From positions 184,822 to 248,821 of the forward strand of contig NZ_BSDY01000001.1 in the NCBI RefSeq assembly GCF_027925155.1: a DNA stretch of 64,000 bases, read 5' to 3'. Origin of the DNA: Propionigenium maris DSM 9537 (lineage in GTDB: Bacteria > Fusobacteriota > Fusobacteriia > Fusobacteriales > Fusobacteriaceae). The position numbers and the translations under genes are program-made. Below the pieces are notes generated by a model. It did not search any database. It was not told the DNA's origin and was given only the letters and a program-made list of their open reading frames with translations. Shown here one piece after another: positions 42,294-51,683 of this stretch; the first letter of the stretch is position 1; each line of letters opens with the position of its first letter.

Positions 42294-42770
42294 ATGGATG
42301 ATATGGGATTAAGAGATAAGATAACGGAGCTTTTGCCAAAGACCTCTCTCTTTGGAGGGGTGGATTCAGAGGAGATAGATGCCTTTGCCAAAACTCTCAA
42401 GGAGAAAAGTTATAGCGCCGGTGAAAATATTTATGAGGAGGGAGGCTCTCCAGGGGATTCCTACCTTCTTCTAGAGGGGGATATAAAGCTTACTGTTTCA
42501 GATAGAAGGGTGGCTAAGTTTGGACCTGGAACGGTTTTCGGTGTAGCAGCTCCCATAGGGATACAGAAGCAGGTTGTTACAGCCACAGCTGATACAGATG
42601 TAGTTGTGGCTGTGATCCCCAAGATGACCTTCTACCTTCTATCAGAGGAAAATCCAAAACTATTTGGAAAGCTGATTCTGAATGTAGCCAGGGATCTTGC
42701 CAGAGCTGTGAGCGGCATGGGAGAGATAATCCATGACTTCATCCTGTTAGAGGAGGAGGATCACCTATGA
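42294..42770 (+). CDS. Stand-alone cyclic-nucleotide-binding-domain protein
   Basis: The 158-residue protein has a Crp-like beta-roll (about 15-115: LFGGVDSEEIDAFAKTLKEKSYSAGENIYEEGGSPGDSYLLLEGDIKLTV in pieces) and then only helices (NPKLFGKLILNVARDLARAVSGMGEI), with no DNA-binding domain. It therefore likely acts by binding a partner or as a sensor. Its stop overlaps the next small gene in ATGA, so the two are probably a unit. Confidence 0.85.
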   Translation: MDDMGLRDKITELLPKTSLFGGVDSEEIDAFAKTLKEKSYSAGENIYEEGGSPGDSYLLLEGDIKLTVSDRRVAKFGPGTVFGVAAPIGIQKQVVTATADTDVVVAVIPKMTFYLLSEENPKLFGKLILNVARDLARAVSGMGEIIHDFILLEEEDHL

Positions 42771-42961
42771 CGCCTGAAGAGAAGTTTAAAGAGACCTTTG
42801 GGAGGGAACCAACTGAGAGGGAGGCAGAAGTTCTAAAGAGGGTAGAGGAGACATGGTATGGGGATCATATGAGGTGGGATTCCCAGCTTTTTGTGGATTA
42901 CTTCTGTGACTACTACTTTCAGATGTACAGGGAAAGGTGCAGGCTGAAACTGCCCAGGTAA
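42767..42961 (+). CDS. Small protein coupled to the cNMP-domain gene
   Basis: The 64-residue protein MTPEEKFKETFGREPTEREAE... has many aromatic residues in its second half (WYGDHMRWDSQLFVDYFCDYYFQMY) and a cysteine pair region. It starts inside the ATGA overlap with the preceding gene, a strong sign of coupled translation. Function unknown; it may be the partner of the beta-roll protein. Confidence 0.7.
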   Translation: MTPEEKFKETFGREPTEREAEVLKRVEETWYGDHMRWDSQLFVDYFCDYYFQMYRERCRLKLPR

Positions 42962-43000
42962 GGACTTCTTAAGGGAATCGTTGTCAGGAACAATTTTTTT

Positions 43001-43030
43001 AAATGGCTGCCACATAGGCAGCCATTTTGT
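43001..43030 (+). terminator. Terminator of the cNMP unit
   Basis: AAATGGCTGCC (43001-43011) pairs with GGCAGCCATTT (43017-43027), T-rich behind. Confidence 0.88.
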
Positions 43031-43232
43031 TGTTATAGTTTATAAAATCACCCCCAGAACCATACACAGAATAAATATTAATGCAATTTTAAGTATATTT
43101 AATAAATGGTTTTCTTGATTTTCAGAGGAGGGACAGTTAAAATTAAGTAAGATAGTTGCATAAAAAATTTCACCTAAAGATCCAGTGGAAGGGGATTTTT
43201 ATCGTTGGCATTTGTTAAAAGGGGGGATTAAT

Positions 43233-43400
43233 ATGATGCTAAAGATGATGAAGAAAGTGAATGATATTCTGCAGACTATGATCATACATGAAAATGGAAT
43301 AGTGTCCTACAGAGGATTTTTATGCTATGAAGCTCTGGTATCCTACAGGGAGAGAAATAGGAGGGATAGAGTAATCATCTTAGATGGAACAATGAGATAG
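43233..43400 (+). CDS. Small uncharacterised protein
   Basis: The 55-residue protein MMLKMMKKVNDILQTMIIHE... is amphipathic, basic and beta/helix mixed (VSYRGFLCYEALVSYRERNR). AAAGGGGGG is 6 bases before the ATG at 43233, which supports the shorter start; the frame is open to 43185. A terminator follows directly. Not recognised. Confidence 0.6.
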   Translation: MMLKMMKKVNDILQTMIIHENGIVSYRGFLCYEALVSYRERNRRDRVIILDGTMR

Positions 43401-43410
43401 AGATTTATTA

Positions 43411-43438
43411 AAAGCAGCCCTGAGGCTGCTTTTTTGAT
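43411..43438 (+). terminator. Terminator of the small gene at 43233
   Basis: AGCAGCC-CTGA-GGCTGCT followed by T6. Confidence 0.88.
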
Positions 43439-43612
43439 AGGTTTATCCATAACTTATAAACTTAAAAAATCAATCAAAGTACTTTTAAAAATTTTAACAC
43501 TTTTTAAAAGTCCTATAATTTGTTAAATATAAAATTTTTTTAAAAGAAATAATAATAAAAAAAGAAAATAGAATACAGAAATATATTCTATAAAAATAAA
43601 AAGGAGGAAGAG

Positions 43613-44797
43613 ATGAGAGAGCTTATATTTATCTTTCCCAGTGAAGGAAAACAGAGTAAGAACAGGATGATAGAAAACTATATAATTCCCTATATAAAGT
43701 GGTCTGCAAGATATGGGTTTGATTTTCCAGTGGGGGAGATAAAGTATATAGATGAAGAGAGGAAGTTAAGAGAGGCTTCCTTGGATCTTACCCTCCTGGA
43801 TGAGAGTGCGAGAAAAGTTTATGAGGAGAAGATGAAGGAGAAACCGGAAAGGTGTTTCTACCTGGTGCCCCACGATAGGATATTTGAAGGTATCTCAGAA
43901 ACATGGAGAAGGGGGGAGCTATCGGAGCTCTCCTCCCTTGGAGGTAATCCTGAGAGAATCGAGATCCTCTCTGAGATGGGGAGCTACATAGACTCCCATC
44001 CAGAATTTAAGGAGTTCTTCTGGAGCCACCTGGCAGATACTCTTCTCTACAAGTTTCTTCCAGAGGTGAGGGATCTGGTAGTTCACAGGGCTCTGGACCT
44101 TATTGTTTCAGAGATATCCAAAAACTATGAAAAACACTGGAAGGGTATAAATGTTTCCCTCATAGGCCACGGCATGGGCACAGGAATAGCTTCCGACCTC
44201 ACAGAGGAGTACTACAGGATTACCCACTCGAGATCCAAGGAGAGGAACAGATATCCCGTGGTGAACTCCCTGGTTCAGATATCCAATATATCCCACCTCA
44301 TGGTGGGGGAGGGGCTGAACCTCTCCAGGGACAATCCCAGATATAACGACCTGCCCTCTAGGGCTGGGGTAGGGTGTGAGAGATACTCTACCTATGGACA
44401 CAGAGGGGATATCCTTACTCTGGATGGGATGGAGTTTGCCCCTGAAAGGTGGGAAAGGAGCTCCTACACAGCTGGAGGAAACAGGTCTGTCCACCTCACA
44501 GGGGAGGTTCTGGGTGGAAGAGCTATAGAGGATATGGAGGTTATGGAGATCACCGAGAGACTCCACTCCTTTGAACACTATGTAAGTAACCCTGAGATCC
44601 TCCTGGACCTCATAAAAAGGATGGATACCTTCAGATACTGGGGCAGTTGTAGAGAGGATCTGGAAAAGGCTATGAAGATCTACAAGGAACGTTATGTCCT
44701 GAGGGAGGAGGATACCCTTGAGAGGATTTTAAGGGAGATAGACGAGAAGGGAATAGGTGAACTGCTAAAAAAGCTCCTGGCTGGTCTAAAGGGGTAG
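43613..44797 (+). CDS. Alpha/beta-hydrolase-like protein with an altered nucleophile elbow
   Basis: The 394-residue protein has long helical stretches and the segment VSLIGHGMGTGIASDL (about 182-197), which looks like an alpha/beta-hydrolase elbow GHSxG with the serine replaced by glycine. A possible general-base region is YSTYGHRGDILTL. It may be a non-catalytic relative or a scaffold; the family was not identified. Preceded by a weak-looking A/T-rich promoter region and GGAGG; ends before the ABC-F gene. Confidence 0.65.
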   Translation: MRELIFIFPSEGKQSKNRMIENYIIPYIKWSARYGFDFPVGEIKYIDEERKLREASLDLTLLDESARKVYEEKMKEKPERCFYLVPHDRIFEGISETWRRGELSELSSLGGNPERIEILSEMGSYIDSHPEFKEFFWSHLADTLLYKFLPEVRDLVVHRALDLIVSEISKNYEKHWKGINVSLIGHGMGTGIASDLTEEYYRITHSRSKERNRYPVVNSLVQISNISHLMVGEGLNLSRDNPRYNDLPSRAGVGCERYSTYGHRGDILTLDGMEFAPERWERSSYTAGGNRSVHLTGEVLGGRAIEDMEVMEITERLHSFEHYVSNPEILLDLIKRMDTFRYWGSCREDLEKAMKIYKERYVLREEDTLERILREIDEKGIGELLKKLLAGLKG

Positions 44798-44918
44798 GAA
44801 AGAGGTTTAATAACATGTTTATATAAGGTTTTTACTGCTCTCTTTAAATTTATGGGACTAAAAATGATAGTTTTGTGGTATAATATCATTTGGATTAAGT
44901 TGAACAGGAGAGCAAAGT

Positions 44919-46526
44919 ATGAATATTTTAGAATTTCAAAATGTCTCAAAAAAGTTTTTTACACAGAGATTATATGAGAATGTAGAGTTAGAGGTAAACT
45001 CTGGAGATAAAATAGCCCTTAGAGGTAACAACGGGAGCGGTAAATCTACCCTGATTAAACTAATAACAGAGGAGATCTACCCAGATAAGGGAAGAGTAGT
45101 TGTAGAGGAGGAGGCAAGGATAGCCTGCTTCGATCAGTTTAGCAGGATAGATCTGGATATGATCGTAGAGGTTCTGCTGAACCTTCCCTTTGAAGAGGTA
45201 ATAGCAGCCCAGCAGGAGCTGGATGAGGTATCCGCTAAGTTTACAGATACAGATGCCGATATGGATGCCCTTATGGAGAGGTATTCAGAGGCCAATGACA
45301 GATTTGAGAGCTTAGGGGGATACTCCTACATGCATATTAAGGAGGAGTTTATCGAGGTCTTCGGACTGGGAGATAAGCTTCAGAGGAAGTTCAGAGAGCT
45401 AAGCGGAGGGGAAAAGCAGTATATAAGGCTTGCGACCACCCTTTTCAGCAACTCTGATCTTATTATCTTAGATGAACCCCTGTCATTCTTCGATATAAAG
45501 AAGACAAAGTGGCTTACAGACTATATAAATAACAGTCCTAAAGCCTTTATGGTAATATCCCATAACGTAGACTTCATCAGAAGTTTTGCTACCAGAGTAT
45601 TTGATGTGGATAACTTTACAGTTACCCCTTATGATTGTGACTACAGCAGCTTCCTAAAGGAGAAAAAATCCAGAATCAAGGAGGACAAGAAGCATAATCT
45701 GAAGACCGACCTGGTAATAGAGGAAACTATGGCCAGAGTGGAAAAGAAGATGAAGCTTATAGAGAGGGTGGACAATAAGCATGCCCACGCTGTTATGCTC
45801 AGAAGGATGGAGAGGGAGCTGGAGAAGCTGGAGAAGGACAAGGTTGAGTTCTCCAAGGAGTATAAGTATGAGTATCTTGCAGCTCCTAAGGATTTCTTCA
45901 ACTATAAGAATGAGATAGCTGATGAGATAGTGAGTATATCCAATATCACCAAGGAGTATCCAGAGAAGTTCCTCTTTAAGGAAGCATCCCTGGATATACT
46001 GGGGGATACCAAGATGGTTGTAGTGGGGAAGAATGGAGCCGGTAAATCCACTCTTCTTAAGATATTGGCAGGTATGGAGGAGCCCACAAGCGGGGAGGTC
46101 TTCAGAAATGAGAGAGCCAAGGTAGCATATATCGAGCAGGAAACGGTGTTTGAGGATGATAAGATGTTTATCAAGGACTATATCATGGATAAGACGGGGC
46201 TGAATGAGGAGTTCACAGAGGCAGCTATAGACTCCCTCTATAACTATGAGGAGGAGTTTAGAACGAAGAAGATCTTCATGCTTTCAGGGGGAGAGAAGAA
46301 GAGGCTGGAGATATTTACCCATATCCTGGCTGATACCCACCTTCTTATAATAGATGAGCCGTCTACATATATGGACGACTACTCCAGAGATACCATAGCA
46401 AAGATGCTTATGGATTATCCAGGGGCAGTGGTGCTTGTTACCCACGACAAGGCTCTTCTGAGAAAGATAGACTTTACCTTATATGATATAAGGGACAACA
46501 GGTTCAGACTAAAGCAGACTGGATAG
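44919..46526 (+). CDS. ABC-F family ATPase (ribosome-associated type)
   Basis: The 535-residue protein has two ABC domains: Walker A LRGNNGSGKST (about 32-42), signature LSGGEKQYI (about 162), Walker B DLIILDEP; then GKNGAGKSTLLK (about 371), LSGGEKKRLE (about 454) and HLLIIDEPSTYMD. There are no membrane segments, so it is the soluble ABC-F type that acts on ribosomes (antibiotic protection or translation factor), with the usual charged linker at about 245-320. It ends in a strong terminator and a dispersed element. Confidence 0.93.
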   Translation: MNILEFQNVSKKFFTQRLYENVELEVNSGDKIALRGNNGSGKSTLIKLITEEIYPDKGRVVVEEEARIACFDQFSRIDLDMIVEVLLNLPFEEVIAAQQELDEVSAKFTDTDADMDALMERYSEANDRFESLGGYSYMHIKEEFIEVFGLGDKLQRKFRELSGGEKQYIRLATTLFSNSDLIILDEPLSFFDIKKTKWLTDYINNSPKAFMVISHNVDFIRSFATRVFDVDNFTVTPYDCDYSSFLKEKKSRIKEDKKHNLKTDLVIEETMARVEKKMKLIERVDNKHAHAVMLRRMERELEKLEKDKVEFSKEYKYEYLAAPKDFFNYKNEIADEIVSISNITKEYPEKFLFKEASLDILGDTKMVVVGKNGAGKSTLLKILAGMEEPTSGEVFRNERAKVAYIEQETVFEDDKMFIKDYIMDKTGLNEEFTEAAIDSLYNYEEEFRTKKIFMLSGGEKKRLEIFTHILADTHLLIIDEPSTYMDDYSRDTIAKMLMDYPGAVVLVTHDKALLRKIDFTLYDIRDNRFRLKQTG

Positions 46527-46570
46527 TTAAAAGAAGCAGACAGATATAGTAAGGTAAATTAAAATGTAGT

Positions 46571-46614
46571 TAAACCCTCCAGGGCTAGGGGTTCTAAACC
46601 TGGAGGGTTTTTTA
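46571..46614 (+). terminator. Terminator of the ABC-F gene
   Basis: AACCCTCCAGG pairs with CCTGGAGGGTT, then T6. Confidence 0.9.
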
Positions 46615-46709
46615 TTGTTAGGAAAAGTATAGAGTTTGTAAGAGCTTTACATGAAGTAATTAGTTCTTCAATTTATTATCAGGATGCAACGTCACGTTGC
46701 TTTTTATTT
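46615..46709 (+). repeat. Dispersed terminator-associated element, copy 7
   Basis: TTAGGAAAAGTATAGAGTTT starts it and GCAACG-TCA-CGTTGC (46686-46700) plus T5 ends it, behind the ABC-F terminator in sense orientation. Confidence 0.85.
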
Positions 46710-46782
46710 TACATGAAATTATAGTTGTAAATATAGGATTATAGAGGACTCTTTCATTAAAGTAGAGATGGATTACAAAAAA

Positions 46783-47630
46783 AGGGGAGAGGCTTCTATT
46801 GGGGATAGAAGCCTCTCAAGGGAGAAGTTTGTACAATATGGAAATACAAACTTCAATATAGCTTAACTTATTATACTGAAAAAGTTTGTATAAATCAATA
46901 ATAATTTTAAAAGGTGTAGTAAAAATTTAAAAAATATTGTGTTTTTAGAATAGAGAGGTAGTATTTTGTACACATATTTACTTTTTAGTGAACTATGAAC
47001 CGCGAATAGAGTATATAGATAATATAAAATTTTTTTTGATATTTATTGGAAAAGAAAAAAGGCTTCTGTCCCCAGAGAAGCCTTTTTCAAGGAAAAGTAA
47101 AATTTGCAAGCCCCATTCCTTTAACAGAGCAATAGAATTATACTTCCATAGTTAAAAAAAATCAATAGTAAACGATTAATTTTAGAAAAAAAGATGGAAT
47201 TCCTTAAACAGAGGCAAGCTCCTTGGAATATATTGTGTAAAAAATTAAAAGAGACCTCCCGCTGTCAAGAAGGTCTCTTTTAATAATAAGGAAAGGTAAG
47301 TCGGTTGTTTAACCTGAAAAGTTTTCATCAGGTTATTAAAGTATACTTTGAAGTTCTCTAGGAATCAATAGCAGGGGAGGAGAATTATGGAGGAAGTTTA
47401 TCCAAGAGGAGTTTGTCACGAAATACAGGAGATTTCCTGAAAAGTATCAAAAAAGGGGCCGGGCCCCTGCCGGCGACAGGAGCCCTTATGAGCACAATCC
47501 TTACATGGTAAACTTTTGTGCTGATAAAATGGTACAACATAAATTAGAAAAAGTAAATACTTCTTTTGAATTTTTTTAAAATTTAATTTTATAAAAAGAA
47601 AAAACTCCCATCAGATGATGGGAGTTTACA
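46783..47630 (+). other. Gene-free stretch with a string of hairpins, some with element-like tails
   Basis: Between 46710 and 47726 no gene is evident. Hairpins lie at 46783-46818 (GAGAGGCTTCTA/TAGAAGCCTCTC), 47058-47087 (AGGCTTCT/AGAAGCCT then T5), 47250-47281 (AGAGACCT/AGGTCTCT then T-rich), about 47457-47490 (GGGGCC/GGCCCC region) and 47603-47627 (AACTCCCATCA/TGATGGGAGTT). Behind two of them stands AAGGAAA(A)GT, resembling the start of the dispersed element, so this may be a run of decayed element copies, small RNAs or terminators. Confidence 0.5.
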
Positions 47631-47726
47631 GTTGAATATACATTATAAGGATAAATGGCTATGATAGAATATTACTACAAGAGTTTTAAAAAATCAATAC
47701 TTGGGTTAAATTATTTTTAATAGACC

Positions 47727-48737
47727 CTACTCCTTCAGGTACTCTTCTAGGAAGAGGCTGTCCTCCTTCAAAGTTTTATTAATATAGGCTATCCTCTTAA
47801 TAAGGTAGTCATCCATCCTTCCCTTTTCTAACCTGTGGATCAACTCATTAACAATAAAGTCGCTGGTAACGGTGTGATACTTGTATATCAACTGGGATAA
47901 CCTTTCAACCTCCCATCTCTGGAGCCTTTTTTCTCTAGCTTTGGCGCCCAATATTCTGTCGATAGACCTTCTGTTTCTCTCCCAAATTATTTTTAACTGT
48001 TTTAGCTGGTATTCCAGCATCTGAAGCTTAAATACCTCTCTTTCTGCTGCCTCTCTCATCAACCTCTTCTGCTCCCTTCCGGCTTTGAGGATGTCCAGGT
48101 GCCTCCTGCTGACATATTCGACCTCCTCTTGGGAGAGGTAGCCTAGTTTGAGGGTATCGTAGTAGTCTGTGGGACCATCTGCTGTAATGTTACTGCCCCT
48201 AAAGTAAAATCTTTTAGTGTGGGTCGCCCTGAGGAACCTACCAAACCCCAGAAGTACTGTGAGGGTATCGGTGTTTTTCTCATTTTCCAGACCTTCCATC
48301 TCCCGGAAGTTGTTCTCCCGCATAAAGTGGTGGGCACACTCATGGGCTATAATGGATACATAGTCCTCTAAAAGGTATTTGGGATCCAGAACCAGGTTGA
48401 TGGCTCTGTAGCCAAGGGAGGCCTGCTCATAGCTTCCTGCTCTATTTTTAAAGACCTTCTCCTCCTTATCGTGGTAGACCAGAAAGATGTTTTCCCTCAG
48501 CTTCATATGGATTAGTATGCTCCTTAGGAGGGATTCCAAACTTTCAGGGCTTACACCGCTAATCTCAGGAGGCATGCTGTACTCTTCCTTGATGGTGAGT
48601 CCCTTTTCCTGAAACTGCTTTAGAAGGAACCGGATCCTTATATCCAGGTCCAGATCTGAAGATACATCTTCCCTTCCGGGAACTTCTTTGAAGCAGATGA
48701 AAAATCCAATTGTTATAATAAGCAGTATAATATACAC
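47727..48737 (-). CDS. Membrane-anchored zinc metallopeptidase (HExxH)
   Basis: The 336-residue protein has an N-terminal transmembrane segment (MYIILLIITIGFFICF) and a soluble domain containing IIAHECAHHFM (HExxH zinc motif, about residue 131) with a downstream acidic ENEKNTDTLTVLLGF that could supply the third ligand, a gluzincin-type arrangement. The long charged tail (RRHLDILKAGREQKRLMRE onward) is predicted helical. Family unassigned; a role in envelope-protein turnover is inferred only from the anchor. Confidence 0.75.
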   Translation of the reverse strand: MYIILLIITIGFFICFKEVPGREDVSSDLDLDIRIRFLLKQFQEKGLTIKEEYSMPPEISGVSPESLESLLRSILIHMKLRENIFLVYHDKEEKVFKNRAGSYEQASLGYRAINLVLDPKYLLEDYVSIIAHECAHHFMRENNFREMEGLENEKNTDTLTVLLGFGRFLRATHTKRFYFRGSNITADGPTDYYDTLKLGYLSQEEVEYVSRRHLDILKAGREQKRLMREAAEREVFKLQMLEYQLKQLKIIWERNRRSIDRILGAKAREKRLQRWEVERLSQLIYKYHTVTSDFIVNELIHRLEKGRMDDYLIKRIAYINKTLKEDSLFLEEYLKE

Positions 48738-49021
48738 GGTTCCTCCTCTACTTCACCTGACATCAGGTCCTCTAGAACGATAAAAATTCATTCATTAAAA
48801 TATCCCCCTAATATTAATCTACTGAGTTTAGGTGATCTTCCCTATTTATTTTAGAAGTTTTCAAGATTATCTGTCTTTATACAAAAAGTGTTTCACAAGA
48901 GGGGGAGGGATTACTACTTCAAGAAGAGGAGATGTGAGGGAATAAAATTAGCCCTTAACACTGGAAATTTCTCCTTCTACCTGCTATTATCTTATTAAAC
49001 ATATATAAAAGAGGTGATACC

Positions 49022-50404
49022 ATGCTGGATAAAAATTTAGTTGAAGATATATTGGATGCAGCCCTGAATACAGGGGGAGACTTTGCAGAGGTCTTTGTAG
49101 AGGAGAAGAGAGGCCTGGGGCTTCATATGATAGATGGTAAGGTGGAGAAAGCCCTTTCAGGAAGAGACTATGGAGTGGGGATAAGGATCTTTAAGGAACT
49201 ATTTTCCGTGTATGCCTATACAAATGATGTTGCAAGGGAGAGTCTCCTGGCAACAGCCAGAAAGGCCAGCGAAGCAATAAAGGGAAGTAGGGGGGATATT
49301 ACCCTGAACCTTATAAAGCAGGATATAGAGGACAATAACAAGATTCTTATCATGCCAGACGGTGTGGATAAGGGGAGTAAGGTGGAGATCATGAGGAGGG
49401 CTCACACAGCTGCCAAAGGCTACGATGAGGCGATCTCCCAGGTAAGGATAAACTACTCCGACTCTATCCAGAATATCCTTGTGGCCAACTCAGAGGGAAG
49501 ATGGGCTGAGGACCAGAGGGTGAGGACCAGGCTCGGTATAGAATCTGTTGCAAGCAGCGGAACGGATATGCAGACGGGATCATACAGACCGGGGGCTCAC
49601 AGGGGATTTGAGTTCTTTGACGGAATAGATGTAGAGGGATATGCCAAGGAGGCTTCCCGTATAGCTGTGACTATGCTGGGAGCAAAGTATGCCCCGAGTG
49701 GTAAGATGCCTGTGATTATAGACAATGAGTTTGGGGGAGTGATCTTCCACGAGGCCTGCGGACATGGTCTGGAGGCCACTGCAGTAGCCAAGGGGAACTC
49801 GGTATTTGCTGGTAAGTTAGAGGAGCAGGTAGCTAACCCGCTGGTAACGGCAATAGATGACGGGACCATTCCAAATGCATGGGGATCACTGAATATAGAT
49901 GATGAGGGAACTCCCACAAGAAGGAATGTCCTCATCGAAAAGGGGATCCTAAAGGGCTATATGATAGACAAGCTCAACGGAAGAAGGATGGGCATGGAGT
50001 CCACAGGAAGTGCCAGAAGGGAATCCTATAAGTACGCCCCTACTTCCAGGATGACCAATACCTTTATCGCTGCAGGGGAGTCCAAACTGGAGGAGATGAT
50101 CTCTGCTACCAAGGAGGGGATCTACGCCAAGTATATGGGTGGAGGTTCCGTTAACCCTGCTACCGGGGACTTCAACTTTTCTGTAATGGAGGGATATATG
50201 GTGAGGGATGGTAAGATTTGTGAACCTGTAAGGGGAGCTACTCTTATAGGAAACGGTCCAGAGACTATCAAGAAGATCTCTATGGTGGGAGACAACCTGG
50301 ATCATGGTCAGGGGATGTGTGGAAGTGTTTCTGGATCTATACCAGCCAACGTAGGGCAACCAGCCATTACAGTTAGACAAATGACAATCGGTGGAAGAAA
50401 CTAA
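49022..50404 (+). CDS. tldD: TldD metalloprotease subunit
   Basis: The 460-residue protein matches TldD: an N-terminal domain (EVFVEEKRGLGLHMIDGKVEK), and the zinc motif FHEACGHGLEATAVAKG (about 242-258, HExxxH) absent from TldE. It then shows RMTNTFIAAGES and a C-terminal barrel FNFSVMEGYMVRDGKI (pieces quoted). It is the catalytic partner of the TldE gene at 23008. Note that the two subunit genes are 25 kb apart and on opposite strands, not an operon. Confidence 0.93.
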   Translation: MLDKNLVEDILDAALNTGGDFAEVFVEEKRGLGLHMIDGKVEKALSGRDYGVGIRIFKELFSVYAYTNDVARESLLATARKASEAIKGSRGDITLNLIKQDIEDNNKILIMPDGVDKGSKVEIMRRAHTAAKGYDEAISQVRINYSDSIQNILVANSEGRWAEDQRVRTRLGIESVASSGTDMQTGSYRPGAHRGFEFFDGIDVEGYAKEASRIAVTMLGAKYAPSGKMPVIIDNEFGGVIFHEACGHGLEATAVAKGNSVFAGKLEEQVANPLVTAIDDGTIPNAWGSLNIDDEGTPTRRNVLIEKGILKGYMIDKLNGRRMGMESTGSARRESYKYAPTSRMTNTFIAAGESKLEEMISATKEGIYAKYMGGGSVNPATGDFNFSVMEGYMVRDGKICEPVRGATLIGNGPETIKKISMVGDNLDHGQGMCGSVSGSIPANVGQPAITVRQMTIGGRN

Positions 50405-50416
50405 TTTATAATAACT

Positions 50417-50449
50417 AAAAAAGCTAGAGGAGTTTCCTCTAGCTTTTAC
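50417..50449 (+). terminator. Terminator of tldD
   Basis: AAAAGCTAGAGGA-GTT-TCCTCTAGCTTTT. Confidence 0.88.
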
Positions 50450-50683
50450 TTTAAAAAATTTCAACAAATGAAATATGGTAAGTTTGATTAATAGAGAAAT
50501 TATCAATTACGTTTAAAAAAGACAAAATAAAACATTTTATTTTGTCTTTTTCTATGCTATATTCAATACTGAACAAAAGATTTGATAAAAAGGATAAAAT
50601 TTTATCTGAAAAGATGTTAACTAGTAATTTAAAGTATGACTAATAGTAAAAGACAAAACTATGATTATTTAAAAGGGGGATTC

Positions 50684-51556
50684 ATGAATAAAAGTTATAT
50701 AGAATGGGATATGCATGGTTTTTTTTTAGAAGGGATGGATTTTAAAGACAACAAAAAATATTTAGTTGAACATGAATTAGTTGAGAGTATTTTCATAGAA
50801 AAAGCTAATTCTATGAGCTCATTAGGAACAAAAAAATTAAAAAGTTTACGTTTTGAAATCCGTGATGGAATAAGTGTTAAAGATAATATTGAAAGTTTAA
50901 CTGATTATTTAGAAGAAATTTGTATTAATTTATTCACTAAAAATAATATTAGAGTTGAAAATCCAGGGTGTTATCTTTCTTCTTATAAAGATGAAACATT
51001 GAATAGAACTTATCTAAGGGATGTTTGTGAAATGAAAGATTGTTTAACTGAAATTAAGGAGAGTAAAGATTTTTATAAAGATATCATTTCACATTCGACA
51101 AATATATCCAAAGCAAAAGGACTATATAATGAATTATTTAGGATAGTTGACTACCGAGATGAAACATTAAGGTATATGGTTCTATATGAATTTATGAAAT
51201 GTATAATCGAAGCCAAATCTCAGCAGCAAGTTGTAAAGTATTTAAAAAAAAATAAAGAATATTTAAAGAGAGATCTCTATCGAGAGATTGATTTTCAACC
51301 AAGTAGAAAAATAAATAAAAATGGTAAAATTCAAATGGAAGATATGTTTACTTATTTACGAAATGAAATAGGACATTCAGATGATTTAACAGTAGAGGCA
51401 AGAGGGATGCTTCCAAATAAAATAAAAGGGTATTTGCCTTATTTAATTGAAGTTATAAATAAAATAATGGTAAAAGAGGATATAACGGATGAAAAACAGA
51501 GCATAAATGGTATAAGAAAATATTATGATATGCTAGTAGCTGACTTTGAAAAGTAA
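50684..51556 (+). CDS. HEPN-motif protein (R-x4-H), accessory, possible defence RNase
   Basis: The 290-residue protein has the motif LRNEIGHSDD (about 225-234), an R-x4-H HEPN-type active site in a helical C-terminal half; HEPN domains are frequent RNases in toxin-antitoxin and anti-phage systems. A search would be needed for the family (MauJ-like proteins carry a similar motif). Strong A+T and AT-ending codons set it apart from tldD, and it stands beside a serine recombinase. AAGGGGG precedes the ATG at 50684; upstream codons to 50636 lack support. Confidence 0.6.
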   Translation: MNKSYIEWDMHGFFLEGMDFKDNKKYLVEHELVESIFIEKANSMSSLGTKKLKSLRFEIRDGISVKDNIESLTDYLEEICINLFTKNNIRVENPGCYLSSYKDETLNRTYLRDVCEMKDCLTEIKESKDFYKDIISHSTNISKAKGLYNELFRIVDYRDETLRYMVLYEFMKCIIEAKSQQQVVKYLKKNKEYLKRDLYREIDFQPSRKINKNGKIQMEDMFTYLRNEIGHSDDLTVEARGMLPNKIKGYLPYLIEVINKIMVKEDITDEKQSINGIRKYYDMLVADFEK

Positions 51557-51574
51557 AAAAACAATACCTTTATT

Positions 51575-51614
51575 AAGAAAAGGCTCTTTTAATCAAGAGA
51601 GCCTTTTCTTAATA
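51575..51614. terminator. Bidirectional terminator between the HEPN gene and the recombinase
   Basis: A 13-bp stem, AAGAAAAGGCTCT (51575-51587) with AGAGCCTTTTCTT (51598-51610). Confidence 0.85.
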
Positions 51615-51683
51615 GCTAAGAATGCAATTATAGCTACATAAAGTAATTTTTAAATATAATAAAGGTTCAGTCAGAAATCTAAA

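Noticed and set aside
43041..43184. Minus-strand hydrophobic peptide ending ...ILKIALIFILCMVLGVIL
   Set aside because: It has no start codon or ribosome site in frame; it may be a gene remnant but cannot be supported.
44108..44578. 156-codon minus-strand frame inside the alpha/beta-hydrolase-like gene
   Set aside because: Proline and serine-rich shadow translation without a start context.
49949..50506. 185-codon minus-strand frame over the tldD end
   Set aside because: It runs opposite the TldD barrel and crosses its terminator; not a plausible gene.
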